Assembly: GCF_946151075.1 (NCBI RefSeq)
Contig: NZ_OX267715.1
Span: 372,001 to 436,000, forward strand
Source of the DNA: Neobacillus sp. Marseille-Q6967
GTDB taxonomy: Bacteria > Bacillota > Bacilli > Bacillales > Cytobacillaceae
DNA length: 64,000 bases
Reading direction: 5' to 3'
Below the pieces are notes generated by a model. It searched no databases. It was given only the letters and a program-made list of their open reading frames with translations, and was not told where the DNA came from. The first letter of the stretch is position 1, and each line of letters starts with the position of its first letter. A program made the translations under genes and the position numbers. This document shows positions 43,072 through 51,628 of the stretch, one piece after another.

Positions 43072-44359
43072 TTCAATTGAAGTTAATATCGAGGTAACCG
43101 AAAATACTTATCAATTGCCATTGGAAGAGCTCTTTACGATGGCGGCAAGAATAAACAAGAAACGCTCGTTTTTATTTGTTAGCAGGGTTCTCGGCAAACA
43201 TTTACCTATCCATCCAGGGAGAGGGCTATTAACAGGCGCCCTTCTGGCAGCAAAATATTTAGAAACGACAAAAGAGATTGAATGTGAACAAAAGAAGCAA
43301 TTCTTATCATTATTTTCACAAATAGAACCAGACTTTCAACTGCTCCCTTTTATTCCTAAAAGGTGTAATCCGGTCATTATCGGGTTTGCGGAGACTGCGA
43401 CAGCCTTAGGGCATGCGTTTTTTGATTGCTTTGAAAATGGTCAGTTTTTTCATACAACACGAGAGGAAATGGATGGTTTAGAGCCCTCTATTACGTTTGA
43501 GGAAGAGCATTCACATGCCACTTCCCATCGATGCTACATACCGATTGAAATGATAGATAACAATCGGGAAATCATCTTAGTGGATGATGAGATGACAACG
43601 GGTAAAACGGCGTTAAATATTATTCACTCCATTCACGCTAAATTTCCAAGAAAAGAATATACTGTAGTATCAATTCTAGATTGGCGCTCCGAAAGTCATA
43701 AACAACAATTCTCCCACCTAGAGAAACAACTAGGCATTAAAATTAATATTGTCAGCCTATTAGGTGGAAATGTTAACGTTTATGAGAGAGGGAAACTAAG
43801 GGAACAGAAAAATCTTGATTCTAATAAAGTCTGTACAAAATCCTCTATTGAGTTTCTATCTTTATCTAACTTCTTTAAGGCTTCGGCTTTTTCTTCGTTC
43901 ACAATGAGCGGAACCCCTTTTATCAAAGAAACAGGGCGTTTTGGGGTTGAAAGTGATGAGAATCAATTCCTTCATAAACAAATATCAGAAGCTGCCTGCT
44001 ATTTAAAGGAGAAGCGGATAGGGAATAAAACGCTTTGCCTCGGGACGGGAGAATTTATGTACATTCCAATGAAAATAGCTTCAGAGCTTGGAAGGAATGT
44101 TTTCTATCAATCTACAACGAGAAGCCCAGTACATATAGAGAATCTTCCAGGATACGGAGCAAGATATGGAATTCACTTTTTAAACCCTGAAGAGCCTTCT
44201 GTCTCACATAATGTATACAATATTCCGCCTGGTGATTATGATGAATTATTTGTTTTTTTTGAAAGGGAGCCGGACAAGAACAATCTGCAAAACATGATCG
44301 AACAATTAGAATGGACAGAAATTAAGTCTGTAAAAATCGTATTTTGTTCAGCAAAGTAG
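43013..44359 (+). CDS. Phosphoribosyltransferase-TRSP domain protein
   Basis: A 448-aa two-domain enzyme. The N-terminal PRTase domain (about 20-260) has the PRPP loop EIILVDDEMTTGKTALNI; the C-terminal TRSP domain includes GTGEFMYIPMKIASELG, the eponymous STTRSPVH, and YDELFVFFERE. In the Ter-module model this pair attaches a base-like moiety to a ribose phosphate. The ATG follows GGGGTG inside the upstream gene. Cytosolic. Confidence 0.85.
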   Translation: MNNSQTSTLLKRTFTHTILNSIEVNIEVTENTYQLPLEELFTMAARINKKRSFLFVSRVLGKHLPIHPGRGLLTGALLAAKYLETTKEIECEQKKQFLSLFSQIEPDFQLLPFIPKRCNPVIIGFAETATALGHAFFDCFENGQFFHTTREEMDGLEPSITFEEEHSHATSHRCYIPIEMIDNNREIILVDDEMTTGKTALNIIHSIHAKFPRKEYTVVSILDWRSESHKQQFSHLEKQLGIKINIVSLLGGNVNVYERGKLREQKNLDSNKVCTKSSIEFLSLSNFFKASAFSSFTMSGTPFIKETGRFGVESDENQFLHKQISEAACYLKEKRIGNKTLCLGTGEFMYIPMKIASELGRNVFYQSTTRSPVHIENLPGYGARYGIHFLNPEEPSVSHNVYNIPPGDYDELFVFFEREPDKNNLQNMIEQLEWTEIKSVKIVFCSAK

Positions 44360-44370
44360 AGGTGGTATTG

Positions 44371-45492
44371 ATGTCTTTAATAACCAATCAACCAGCAAAA
44401 ATAGGCAGTTACCATGAGGATGATGTTTTATTTTTATTAAAAGATTTAAGTGATATTCAGCTTGAGGATTCTACCTTAAACCGTGAACGTAAGGTTCAAT
44501 CCGGAGAGCACTATAGTGAATCACTGCCCGTTGAATATCAGCCTCCAAAAGAATATGTTGAATTATTTTGGAAAACAACTGAAGAATATAAGAAAAAAGT
44601 GGCCTTTGCTATTGGAGTGGTTGCTGAGCAAATTTATCATTTAAAAGGTAATAGAACAATCCTTGTATCACTTGCCCGTGCTGGAACGCCGGTCGGTATT
44701 TTATTAAAAAGGTATTTAAAGTCTCGTTTCGGCGTGAATTTACCGCACTATAGTGTTTCAATTATTCGGGATAGAGGGATTGACGAAAATGCGATAGGTT
44801 ATATTCTTGAAACACACCCTGAAGGTAAGATTCAATTTGTCGACGGCTGGACAGGAAAAGGTGCCATTTCTCATGAATTAACCAAGGCTTGTCAAAATTA
44901 TAGGAAAAGATATGGGGTAGTCTTAGATGACACACTTGCCGTAATTGCAGACCCAGGTCATTGTACAACCCTATACGGTACGAGGGAAGATTTTCTCATT
45001 CCCAGTGCCTGTTTAAATTCCACCGTATCCGGGCTTGTAAGCCGGACCGTTTTAAATGCACAATATATAGGAAAAGATGATTTTCACGGTGCAAAATACT
45101 ACCGGGAACTCCTGCCAAATGATGTTTCAAACGAGTATGTGGACATTATCACAGGTGAATTTTCTAAGATTTCCTCTATGGCTGAGGGAGTCGCCTTAAA
45201 AAGAATGAATGATAGCGTTGAAGCTGTTTTTTGGGGGATGGAAGATGTCAAGAGGATCCAAACAGATTTTGGAATCGAAAACATCAATTTTATTAAACCC
45301 GGAGTTGGTGAAACAACACGAGTATTATTAAGAAGAGTTCCGTGGAAAATCTTAATGAGAGACCTATCAAGTCCATATGTTAAACATATTCTTATGTTGG
45401 CAGAAGAAAAAGGGGTAGAGGTCGTTGAATATCCTAACTTAAATTATTTATGCTGCGGTTTAATTAAATCAGTTAAGGGGAAAAGCAAATGA
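44371..45492 (+). CDS. StiP-family (PRTase-like/PELOTA) protein of the Ter module
   Basis: A 373-aa protein of the tellurite-associated StiP family, often annotated cysteine protease StiP. SYHEDDVLFLLKDLSDIQ is the conserved N-terminus; LVSLARAGTPVGILLKRYL and HYSVSIIRDRGID form a divergent PRTase-like fold; FVDGWTGKGAISHEL has the nucleotide-loop look; and the C-terminal region with INFIKPGVGETTRVLLRR looks like an RNA-binding PELOTA domain. ATG 44371 follows GAGGTGG. It overlaps the HAD gene by 4 bp. Confidence 0.82.
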   Translation: MSLITNQPAKIGSYHEDDVLFLLKDLSDIQLEDSTLNRERKVQSGEHYSESLPVEYQPPKEYVELFWKTTEEYKKKVAFAIGVVAEQIYHLKGNRTILVSLARAGTPVGILLKRYLKSRFGVNLPHYSVSIIRDRGIDENAIGYILETHPEGKIQFVDGWTGKGAISHELTKACQNYRKRYGVVLDDTLAVIADPGHCTTLYGTREDFLIPSACLNSTVSGLVSRTVLNAQYIGKDDFHGAKYYRELLPNDVSNEYVDIITGEFSKISSMAEGVALKRMNDSVEAVFWGMEDVKRIQTDFGIENINFIKPGVGETTRVLLRRVPWKILMRDLSSPYVKHILMLAEEKGVEVVEYPNLNYLCCGLIKSVKGKSK

Positions 45493-46289
45493 TTGTAGCA
45501 TCAGATCTAGATCGTACACTAATGTATTCGAACCGGGCATTAGAAGAATTGGGAATACCAGAAGGTGTGGAGTTAAAAGCTGTCGAAATGACAGAAGGCA
45601 AGTGGGCGGGATACATGACAAAATCCGCTTTTTCTTTTTTACAGCAGCTAAATAGCCGCTGCTTATTTATCCCGGTCACAACAAGAACAACAGATCAATT
45701 TAAACGCTTTGTGATTTTTGAAAAAGAGATCCCTTTGACCTATGCCATTACCTCTAATGGAGCCAATATTTTATATCAGGGAGAAATTCTTAAAGACTGG
45801 CAGGAAAAGATAACGGCACGAATGAAAGCTGAATCTTCAACAAAACAAGAGCTATTATCTGCCTTGGTCAGGGGAGGTTTTCGGTTAGACGGCCATTGGA
45901 AGGAGGCGGAAAAGCTATTTTTTTATTTTATATTAAACACTTTGCCGACCGCCTTAGAACTGGAGGAAATCCGGAAACTAGCCTTAAAATACGGCTGGCG
46001 GAACAGCCTGCAAGGCCGGAAACTTTATTTTATCCCAGAAGCCATTAGCAAGGGAAAAGCACTCCAACATATTTGTGATCGTGTAGGATTGGAAGCGGTT
46101 GCTGGTGCGGGCGACTCCATCCTGGATTGGGATTTCCTTCAACATTGTCAATACCGCTACGTGCCAAGACACGGTGAACTCAATAAATATAAGGTTACAG
46201 GCGATTTAGCAAAAACAAATCACTTAGGTATTGCAGCGGGTGAAGAGATTCTCCAGAATTTCCTATCAAATCTTTCTCTTAAAATCTAA
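45489..46289 (+). CDS. HAD superfamily phosphatase of the Ter module
   Basis: A 266-aa Cof/sucrose-phosphatase-like HAD hydrolase. Motif I VASDLDRTLMYS (nucleophile Asp and acid/base Asp), motif II IPVTTRTTDQF, a Lys at ISKGKALQHI, and motif IV AGAGDSILDWDFL are intact. A phosphatase is expected to finish a sugar-phosphate-linked metabolite in the proposed pathway. ATGA overlap with the previous gene. It ends opposite a small minus-strand membrane protein. Confidence 0.88.
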   Translation: MIVASDLDRTLMYSNRALEELGIPEGVELKAVEMTEGKWAGYMTKSAFSFLQQLNSRCLFIPVTTRTTDQFKRFVIFEKEIPLTYAITSNGANILYQGEILKDWQEKITARMKAESSTKQELLSALVRGGFRLDGHWKEAEKLFFYFILNTLPTALELEEIRKLALKYGWRNSLQGRKLYFIPEAISKGKALQHICDRVGLEAVAGAGDSILDWDFLQHCQYRYVPRHGELNKYKVTGDLAKTNHLGIAAGEEILQNFLSNLSLKI

Positions 46290-46528
46290 CTTTTATCAAT
46301 AGGGTAGAAGAAGCAAAAATAGACCAAATTGAAAAAGACAAAACTGCTGGTAAAAAATAATATTGATATTTTCATTGTGGCAAGAACGGGAGATAAGAAT
46401 AGCGTAAAAATGAAGCATAACCAAAATAGATCAATCATGATGAATGTTTTTGAGGCCATTACATCCATGAGTGTATCTAATTCTTCGCCGACATCTTCTA
46501 TCCTTGGCCGCTTGTATAGAAACCTCAT
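46286..46528 (-). CDS. Small membrane protein, 80 aa
   Basis: A minus-strand ORF, MRFLYKRPRIEDVGEELDTL, then two hydrophobic segments (FIMIDLFWLCFIFTLFLSPV and ISILFFTSSFVFFNLVYFCF). A proper RBS (AGGTGACTTAA) precedes the ATG. Its stop overlaps the HAD stop by four bases. No family recognised. It lies between the two halves of the Ter module and converges on the first. Confidence 0.6.
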   Translation of the reverse strand: MRFLYKRPRIEDVGEELDTLMDVMASKTFIMIDLFWLCFIFTLFLSPVLATMKISILFFTSSFVFFNLVYFCFFYPIDKS

Positions 46529-46608
46529 TTAAGTCACCTACTTATATTTGTACTCAAATATATGTAAGGACAAGAAAAAAGGTGAAAATGTGATAAACTG
46601 CTGAAAAA

Positions 46609-46634
46609 TGAAACATTTTACGATAACTTCCGTA
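46609..46634 (+). promoter_or_regulatory. Sigma-W-type promoter of Ter unit two
   Basis: TGAAAC (46609-46614), 16-bp spacer, CGTA (46631-46634); same perfect consensus and spacing as the site before terD. It lies 94 bp upstream of the yceG start codon. Confidence 0.85.
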
Positions 46635-46727
46635 TAAACAATGAACCAACTATTTAACTGTGATATGATGGTAATGTATACCTATATAATTTTGTAAATC
46701 TTTTCTGTTTTGAGGGAAGGGATTAGA

Positions 46728-48365
46728 ATGAACTTACCATATAATCAATTGAACGTCAGAAGAATATCCCTTTCTTATGAAAATTGGCAGACATCATTAA
46801 AACTGCCTCTTTCAGAACGGCCTGAATTTTCATTGACTCAAGGGGAAATTCAAATTGGCCAAGTAGTGGGGAAATTTCTTGGCGTCCCGATTGATACGGA
46901 TGAGTATTACAATCAGCTTTATGAGTTTGTTACATCAGCTGAATACAATCTTCATTTATTGAGTGATGATACACTTAATAAATCTATCGATAATCAGCTC
47001 TTCCAAGCAATTCAAAAGGTTTTAAATATAAATCAAGAGCAAAAACTTTCAATTAACCGTTTTACAGCGTTTTTAGACGGTGAACAATTACTGTTTAAAT
47101 CTAAGGTTCCTGCCATCCATCGGAAGATAAGGGAAGCGATGATTCTTACCCTTGAACTCTTTTCTGGAAAGGAAAAGGATGGTTTAAACAGTCCGGAGCT
47201 CCGACGGGTATTAGTGGATGTTATTAAGTGGTCGATGAATCATCTTAATCCCCTGCTTGGAAACGTCGATCCACAAAGGGAAATGCCAAAGTTTTTATGG
47301 TATGGAGATGTAAAGAAAAGTCATCCATATTTTTTATATTATCTTATGAATCTTGGCTGTGATTTAGTTGTGTTCCATCCTGAAGGGAAGGATGTCTTAC
47401 AGGATGTCATAGCAGAGGATATCTATACCCACCATTATTCCAATACTGCACCTGCAGAACCATTTCCGAAAGAAAAAAGGAGCCGGAAAACTACCGTTGC
47501 CTATCGGGCATCCAGAGAAATTGAAACGATCCTTAACCAAGAAGGATCAGGACTGTATAAACCTTGGCAGTTAAGGGACTATACACCTTCATCTATTACG
47601 TTAAGAACAACCTACGATGAACTGTTTATCCTTGGAAAAGAAATTGCTATGGTGAGGCCAGGATTTGAGATTGGCGGCGGGCAAGTTAAGATTCCTTCAT
47701 TATTTTCAAAGGTTCAAGGTGTCAGCAGGAATCGAAAAGAGTATTGGGATCGATTACAGGCACTTTCGGAAATGGAATACAGTCTGCTAATACGGCAATT
47801 GCCATTTACATGGTCCAGCTCAAATGATTTTCGTTTTCATTATCGAAACGCACTTGGTAAAGATGGAGTGTTAAATCCTCAAGTCATGATGGACGCCCAT
47901 TATTGGCCTTATTCCAAGCTGCCTGCAGGATTGCAAAAGGGGATCGCCAATGCAATCATAAGAATTTGTGAGAAACCGGGTTTAAAGCCTTTGCCAGGGG
48001 AAAGCATGGAGGAGGTAAGCATCTATCTCTTTAGTCAAGCGATGTTTACTCCTAAAGAAATCATGCAATTACTACAGAAATTTGATTATTCCCAAGAGGT
48101 ACCCAAATTGATTATTTACAACAATGAACAAGGTGGAGTGCTATCTAGGTCTGATGCTGCTCTTATCTTACTCCTGAATCAATTTGGCATTGATATAATC
48201 ATCTACAATCCACCCGGCCATAACGATATTGAAAATTACCTTGATGAAGATTTATTTGATACTCACTGGCTCGAGGATGTTGTTTTCGATTTAGAATTTA
48301 AAGAACCGTCCAAGTTGAAAAAAATTCTTTTTCAAGGAATCTTAAAAAACTTAAGGGGAGATTAA
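46728..48365 (+). CDS. yceG: YceG family protein, putative component of the Ter biosynthetic module
   Basis: A 545-aa cytosolic protein of the YceG_bac family, always found with TelA/TerD genes. QIGQVVGKFLGVPIDTDEYY starts it; two related halves each contain a KFLWYGDVKKSHPYFLYYL or PKLIIYNNEQGGVLSRSDA segment followed by a strand and FHPEGKD or YNPPGHND. That suggests an internal duplication. Enzymatic role unknown. ATG 46728 is used since GGGAAGGGATTAGA precedes it. Only 3 bp separate it from telA. Confidence 0.88.
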   Translation: MNLPYNQLNVRRISLSYENWQTSLKLPLSERPEFSLTQGEIQIGQVVGKFLGVPIDTDEYYNQLYEFVTSAEYNLHLLSDDTLNKSIDNQLFQAIQKVLNINQEQKLSINRFTAFLDGEQLLFKSKVPAIHRKIREAMILTLELFSGKEKDGLNSPELRRVLVDVIKWSMNHLNPLLGNVDPQREMPKFLWYGDVKKSHPYFLYYLMNLGCDLVVFHPEGKDVLQDVIAEDIYTHHYSNTAPAEPFPKEKRSRKTTVAYRASREIETILNQEGSGLYKPWQLRDYTPSSITLRTTYDELFILGKEIAMVRPGFEIGGGQVKIPSLFSKVQGVSRNRKEYWDRLQALSEMEYSLLIRQLPFTWSSSNDFRFHYRNALGKDGVLNPQVMMDAHYWPYSKLPAGLQKGIANAIIRICEKPGLKPLPGESMEEVSIYLFSQAMFTPKEIMQLLQKFDYSQEVPKLIIYNNEQGGVLSRSDAALILLLNQFGIDIIIYNPPGHNDIENYLDEDLFDTHWLEDVVFDLEFKEPSKLKKILFQGILKNLRGD

Positions 48366-48368
48366 AGC

Positions 48369-49472
48369 GTGAATCTATCACAAAATCAATCTGCCAGCTT
48401 AATGGCTACACCTGCTGAGGATACACTAAGCGAAGCAAAAGTTTCAGATATTAAGCTTGCATTGCGCAAGGAAACCGAGGTTCAAAATTTAGCCCGGTCG
48501 ATTGATGAACGGGACCAAGTTCGCATTTTGGAGTTTGGGAAAGAACCCGCTGTCCAAATTTCACGTTTTTCTGACCAAATTTTAAGCAATATGCGCACAA
48601 CCAAGGTTGAAGATTCTGGGGAGCTGTTAAAACAGCTTGGCCGAATCATGGATAAGTTTGATGCAAAGGATTTCCAAAAAACGAAACCTGGGTTTTTTGG
48701 CAAACTCTTTAAAAAAGGCGAGAAAATGGTGGAAAAACTTTTTGGAAAATATCAAACCATGGGCTCTGAAATTGATAAAGTTTATGTTGAAATTTCCAAA
48801 TATCAGAAAGAAATGGTTGATAGCACCCAAATGCTCGAGAAAATGTACGAGCAAAACTATCAATATTATTTAACACTAGAAAAATATGTAGTTGCAGGAG
48901 AACTAAAGGTTGAGGAGCTAAAGAACAATCAGCTTCCTCAATTAGAGCAGCGTGCTGCCGCCGGGGACCAACTTGCCGGCATGCAATTAGATACCTTAAG
49001 AAATGCAATTGATCTCTTAGAACAGCGAGTTTATGATCTTGAAATGGCGAAAATGGTGGCATTGCAAACCGCTCCGCAAATCCGCTTATTGCAAAGAGGG
49101 AATACGAAGCTGATTGGAAAAATTAATTCAGCCTTTGTTACAACGATTCCAATTTTTAAAAATGGTTTGATTCAAGCAGTGGCAGCAAAAAGGCAAAAGC
49201 TGGTTGCTGATTCCATGAGCGAGCTTGACCGCCGCACCAATGAAATGTTATTAAAAAATGCCCAAAATATCTCCCAGCAAAGCGCTGACATTGCAAGACT
49301 TGCGGGCGGACCAAGTATTAAAATTGAGACCATTGAGGAATCATGGAATATCATCATCAAAGGGATGCAGGAAACGAAGGCGATTGAAGAAGAGAACAGA
49401 CACCTGCGTGCAGAAGGTACGAAACGTTTAGAGCAGCTAGCAGACAACTTTAAAAAAGTGAAACAACAATAA
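48369..49472 (+). CDS. Toxic anion resistance protein TelA (YceH-like)
   Basis: A 367-aa alpha-helical protein of the TelA/KlaA family linked to tellurite and other toxic-anion tolerance. Long coiled-coil helices fill most of it (for example VYDLEMAKMVALQTAPQIRL and LLKNAQNISQQSADIARLAG). TAPQIRLLQRGNTKLIGKIN is the most conserved family block. GTG start at 48369 with AAGGGGAG as RBS. Predicted cytosolic; mechanism unknown. Confidence 0.9.
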   Translation: MNLSQNQSASLMATPAEDTLSEAKVSDIKLALRKETEVQNLARSIDERDQVRILEFGKEPAVQISRFSDQILSNMRTTKVEDSGELLKQLGRIMDKFDAKDFQKTKPGFFGKLFKKGEKMVEKLFGKYQTMGSEIDKVYVEISKYQKEMVDSTQMLEKMYEQNYQYYLTLEKYVVAGELKVEELKNNQLPQLEQRAAAGDQLAGMQLDTLRNAIDLLEQRVYDLEMAKMVALQTAPQIRLLQRGNTKLIGKINSAFVTTIPIFKNGLIQAVAAKRQKLVADSMSELDRRTNEMLLKNAQNISQQSADIARLAGGPSIKIETIEESWNIIIKGMQETKAIEEENRHLRAEGTKRLEQLADNFKKVKQQ

Positions 49473-49506
49473 ATTATTGTTTAATATTCTAAATGAGGTG
49501 AAAGAT

Positions 49507-50124
49507 ATGGCAATCAGTTTACAAAAAGGACAAAGAGTTGATTTAACAAAAGGGAATCCAGGACTTTCAAAAATTATGGTAGGATTGGGCTGGGACCCAG
49601 TACAGAAAAGTGGCGGAGGCGGCGGTTTCCTTGGTTCTTTATTCGGCGGCGGTGGAGGCGGTGCGAATGTGGACTGTGATGCTTCTGTTATTATGATTGG
49701 ACCAAACGACCGTGTTCAAAGCAATCAGGATGTTATTTACTTTGGAAATTTAAAAAGCCGTGACGGCAGCGTTCAGCACTCTGGTGACAACTTAACAGGA
49801 GACGGTGAGGGTGACGACGAACAAATCATGATTGATTTAAGCCGCGTACCAGCTAACATCCAAAAGCTTGTATTCGTCGTGAACATTTATGATTGTGTGA
49901 AAAGAAAGCAGCATTTCGGTATGATTCGCAATGCATTTATTCGTGTGTTAGATCCGTCAAACCGTCAGGAAATGATCCGCTATAACCTAACAGATGATTA
50001 CAGCGGCAGTACATCCCTTGTTGTTGGTGAAATTTACCGTCACAATAATGAGTGGAAGTTTGCGGCAGTAGGAACAGGTACAAACGCTGCCAGCTTAAGT
50101 GAAGTTGTTCGCTCGTATAGCTAA
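49507..50124 (+). CDS. terD: TerD family protein with Gly-rich insert (second copy)
   Basis: A 205-aa TerD protein. After GLGWDPVQ comes a low-complexity insert, SGGGGGFLGSLFGGGGGG, before DCDASVIMIG. That makes it like B. subtilis YceC-type members. HSGDNLTGDGEGDDEQ holds the calcium ligands. ATG 49507 follows AATGAGGTGAAAG; the ORF start at 49477 lies in the intergenic leader. Part of the sigma-W unit yceG-telA-terD-terD. Confidence 0.9.
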   Translation: MAISLQKGQRVDLTKGNPGLSKIMVGLGWDPVQKSGGGGGFLGSLFGGGGGGANVDCDASVIMIGPNDRVQSNQDVIYFGNLKSRDGSVQHSGDNLTGDGEGDDEQIMIDLSRVPANIQKLVFVVNIYDCVKRKQHFGMIRNAFIRVLDPSNRQEMIRYNLTDDYSGSTSLVVGEIYRHNNEWKFAAVGTGTNAASLSEVVRSYS

Positions 50125-50151
50125 TGATTTTCAGATGAGGTGATAAAAAAG

Positions 50152-50730
50152 ATGGGGATTAATTTATCTAAGGGACAACGGATTGATCTAACAAAAACAA
50201 ATCCGGGCTTAAAGAAGGCGATTATCGGGCTTGGCTGGGATACAAATCGCTATCATGGCGGACATGACTTTGACTTGGATGCCTGCGCTTTTTTAACTGA
50301 TGCTAATGGCCGGGTGACCCAAGATTTAGACTTTGTTTTCTACAATAACTTAGCAGACCCATCAGGTGCAGTAGAACATACGGGCGATAACCGTACAGGT
50401 GAAGGAGACGGAGACGACGAACAAATCAGGATTGATTTTAGTAAAATTCCTGCCAATGTTCATCGGATCGCCATCACCGTCACAATTCACGAAGCAGATG
50501 CCCGTAACCAAAACTTTGGTCAAGTCTCTAATGCGTTCTGCCGACTATTCGACGAAGAAACTAATCGTGAAATCCTTCGCTTCGACCTCGGTGAAGACTT
50601 CTCTGTTGAGACCGCTGTGGTCATCTGTGAGTTGTACAGGCACAATGGAGAATGGAAATTCAGTGCCATAGGAAGCGGCTTTGCAGGTGGACTAGCGGCA
50701 CTTTGTAGAAACTTTGGACTTGAGGTATAG
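50152..50730 (+). CDS. terD: TerD family protein (third copy)
   Basis: A 192-aa TerD paralogue close to the first copy (40363): [53 protein letters not shown] and [22 protein letters not shown] 50152 is 11 bp after GAGGTG; GTG 50140 overlaps the RBS. Last gene of Ter unit two, followed by a terminator. Confidence 0.9.
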   Translation: MGINLSKGQRIDLTKTNPGLKKAIIGLGWDTNRYHGGHDFDLDACAFLTDANGRVTQDLDFVFYNNLADPSGAVEHTGDNRTGEGDGDDEQIRIDFSKIPANVHRIAITVTIHEADARNQNFGQVSNAFCRLFDEETNREILRFDLGEDFSVETAVVICELYRHNGEWKFSAIGSGFAGGLAALCRNFGLEV

Positions 50731-50736
50731 TGAATA

Positions 50737-50776
50737 AGAAAACTGTCTCAAATCGGGGCAGTTTTCTTTCTTTTTG
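50737..50776 (+). terminator. Terminator of Ter unit two
   Basis: AAAACTGTCTC / GGGGCAGTTTT with one wobble, then CTTTCTTTTTG. Confidence 0.75.
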
Positions 50777-50886
50777 TGATGAAGATATTGTGATAGTGAT
50801 GTTATTCCATATAGTAACAAATTTTTATAGCTATTTCCCATGATATAATTCTAGTAATATACTACTTTTTAAAAGGGGATTATTAC

Positions 50887-51591
50887 ATGCGGAAATGGAT
50901 TGTATCCTTGATCATAACAGGCATGTTCTTATCAATCATTACAACTTCAAAAGCCTCTTTTGACAGCGTTAAGCTGGCAGATTATCCGAAAAACTCACAA
51001 CTCTATCAACTGATAAATAAAGATATCTTACTCCAGCCATTAGATGAAATCATTGTTGTGCCTAATGGACTTTTTAACCAAAGCGATGCTGCTGGAATTG
51101 TTAATAGAATCGGAAATCTTCCGGACTCATTATTAAGAAAGATTAATGAACAGGGGATTATCCTTAAGCTTTTTACTGGAAAACTAACAGACAACCCTAC
51201 AGTAAGTTACTTAGCCGGAAAAATTCCAAGAGGTTATGAAAATAATACTACCTGGGACGATGTACCCGGAATAGGCGGATCACAGGTGGTATTAGTGAAA
51301 ATAGGTCATAGCGAAAAAGGAAATGGACACAGCTCTGTTAATCTCGAATTACATGAAATCGCTCATTCTATTGACAGCCTAGTATTCGATAATATTAGTC
51401 AACAAAAGGAATTTCAATTGATTTGGGAAGAGGAAAGAGGAAAATTGTTTCCAGGAAATGCTTATTTCATTCTACATTCTGAAGAATACTTTGCCGAAAC
51501 CTTTGCTATGTACTATCTGAATGATGAGACAAAAGAACAATTAAAAAATTATGCACCGAAAACCTTTGTATTTTTAAAAGAACTTAACTAA
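50887..51591 (+). CDS. Secreted Pro-Pro endopeptidase-like zinc metalloprotease (M34/ATLF-like)
   Basis: A 234-aa protein with a signal peptide (KWIVSLIITGMFLSIITTS, cleavage near A23-S24). Catalytic motif LELHEIAHSID places the zinc ligands and base at H156, E157 and H160; the HSEEYFAETFAMYYLN segment (about 197-211) supplies the acidic ligand. TGKLTD, WDDVPGIGGS and GHSEKGNGH match PPEP-1 (Zmp1) of Clostridioides difficile closely, more than anthrax lethal factor. PPEPs cleave Pro-Pro bonds in surface adhesins. The native substrate here is unknown. It lies between the Ter module and thyA, with its own TATAAT-like promoter. Confidence 0.88.
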   Translation: MRKWIVSLIITGMFLSIITTSKASFDSVKLADYPKNSQLYQLINKDILLQPLDEIIVVPNGLFNQSDAAGIVNRIGNLPDSLLRKINEQGIILKLFTGKLTDNPTVSYLAGKIPRGYENNTTWDDVPGIGGSQVVLVKIGHSEKGNGHSSVNLELHEIAHSIDSLVFDNISQQKEFQLIWEEERGKLFPGNAYFILHSEEYFAETFAMYYLNDETKEQLKNYAPKTFVFLKELN

Positions 51592-51628
51592 ACTATAATA
51601 ATAGAAATGCGAGACAAGGGAGTGTCCG

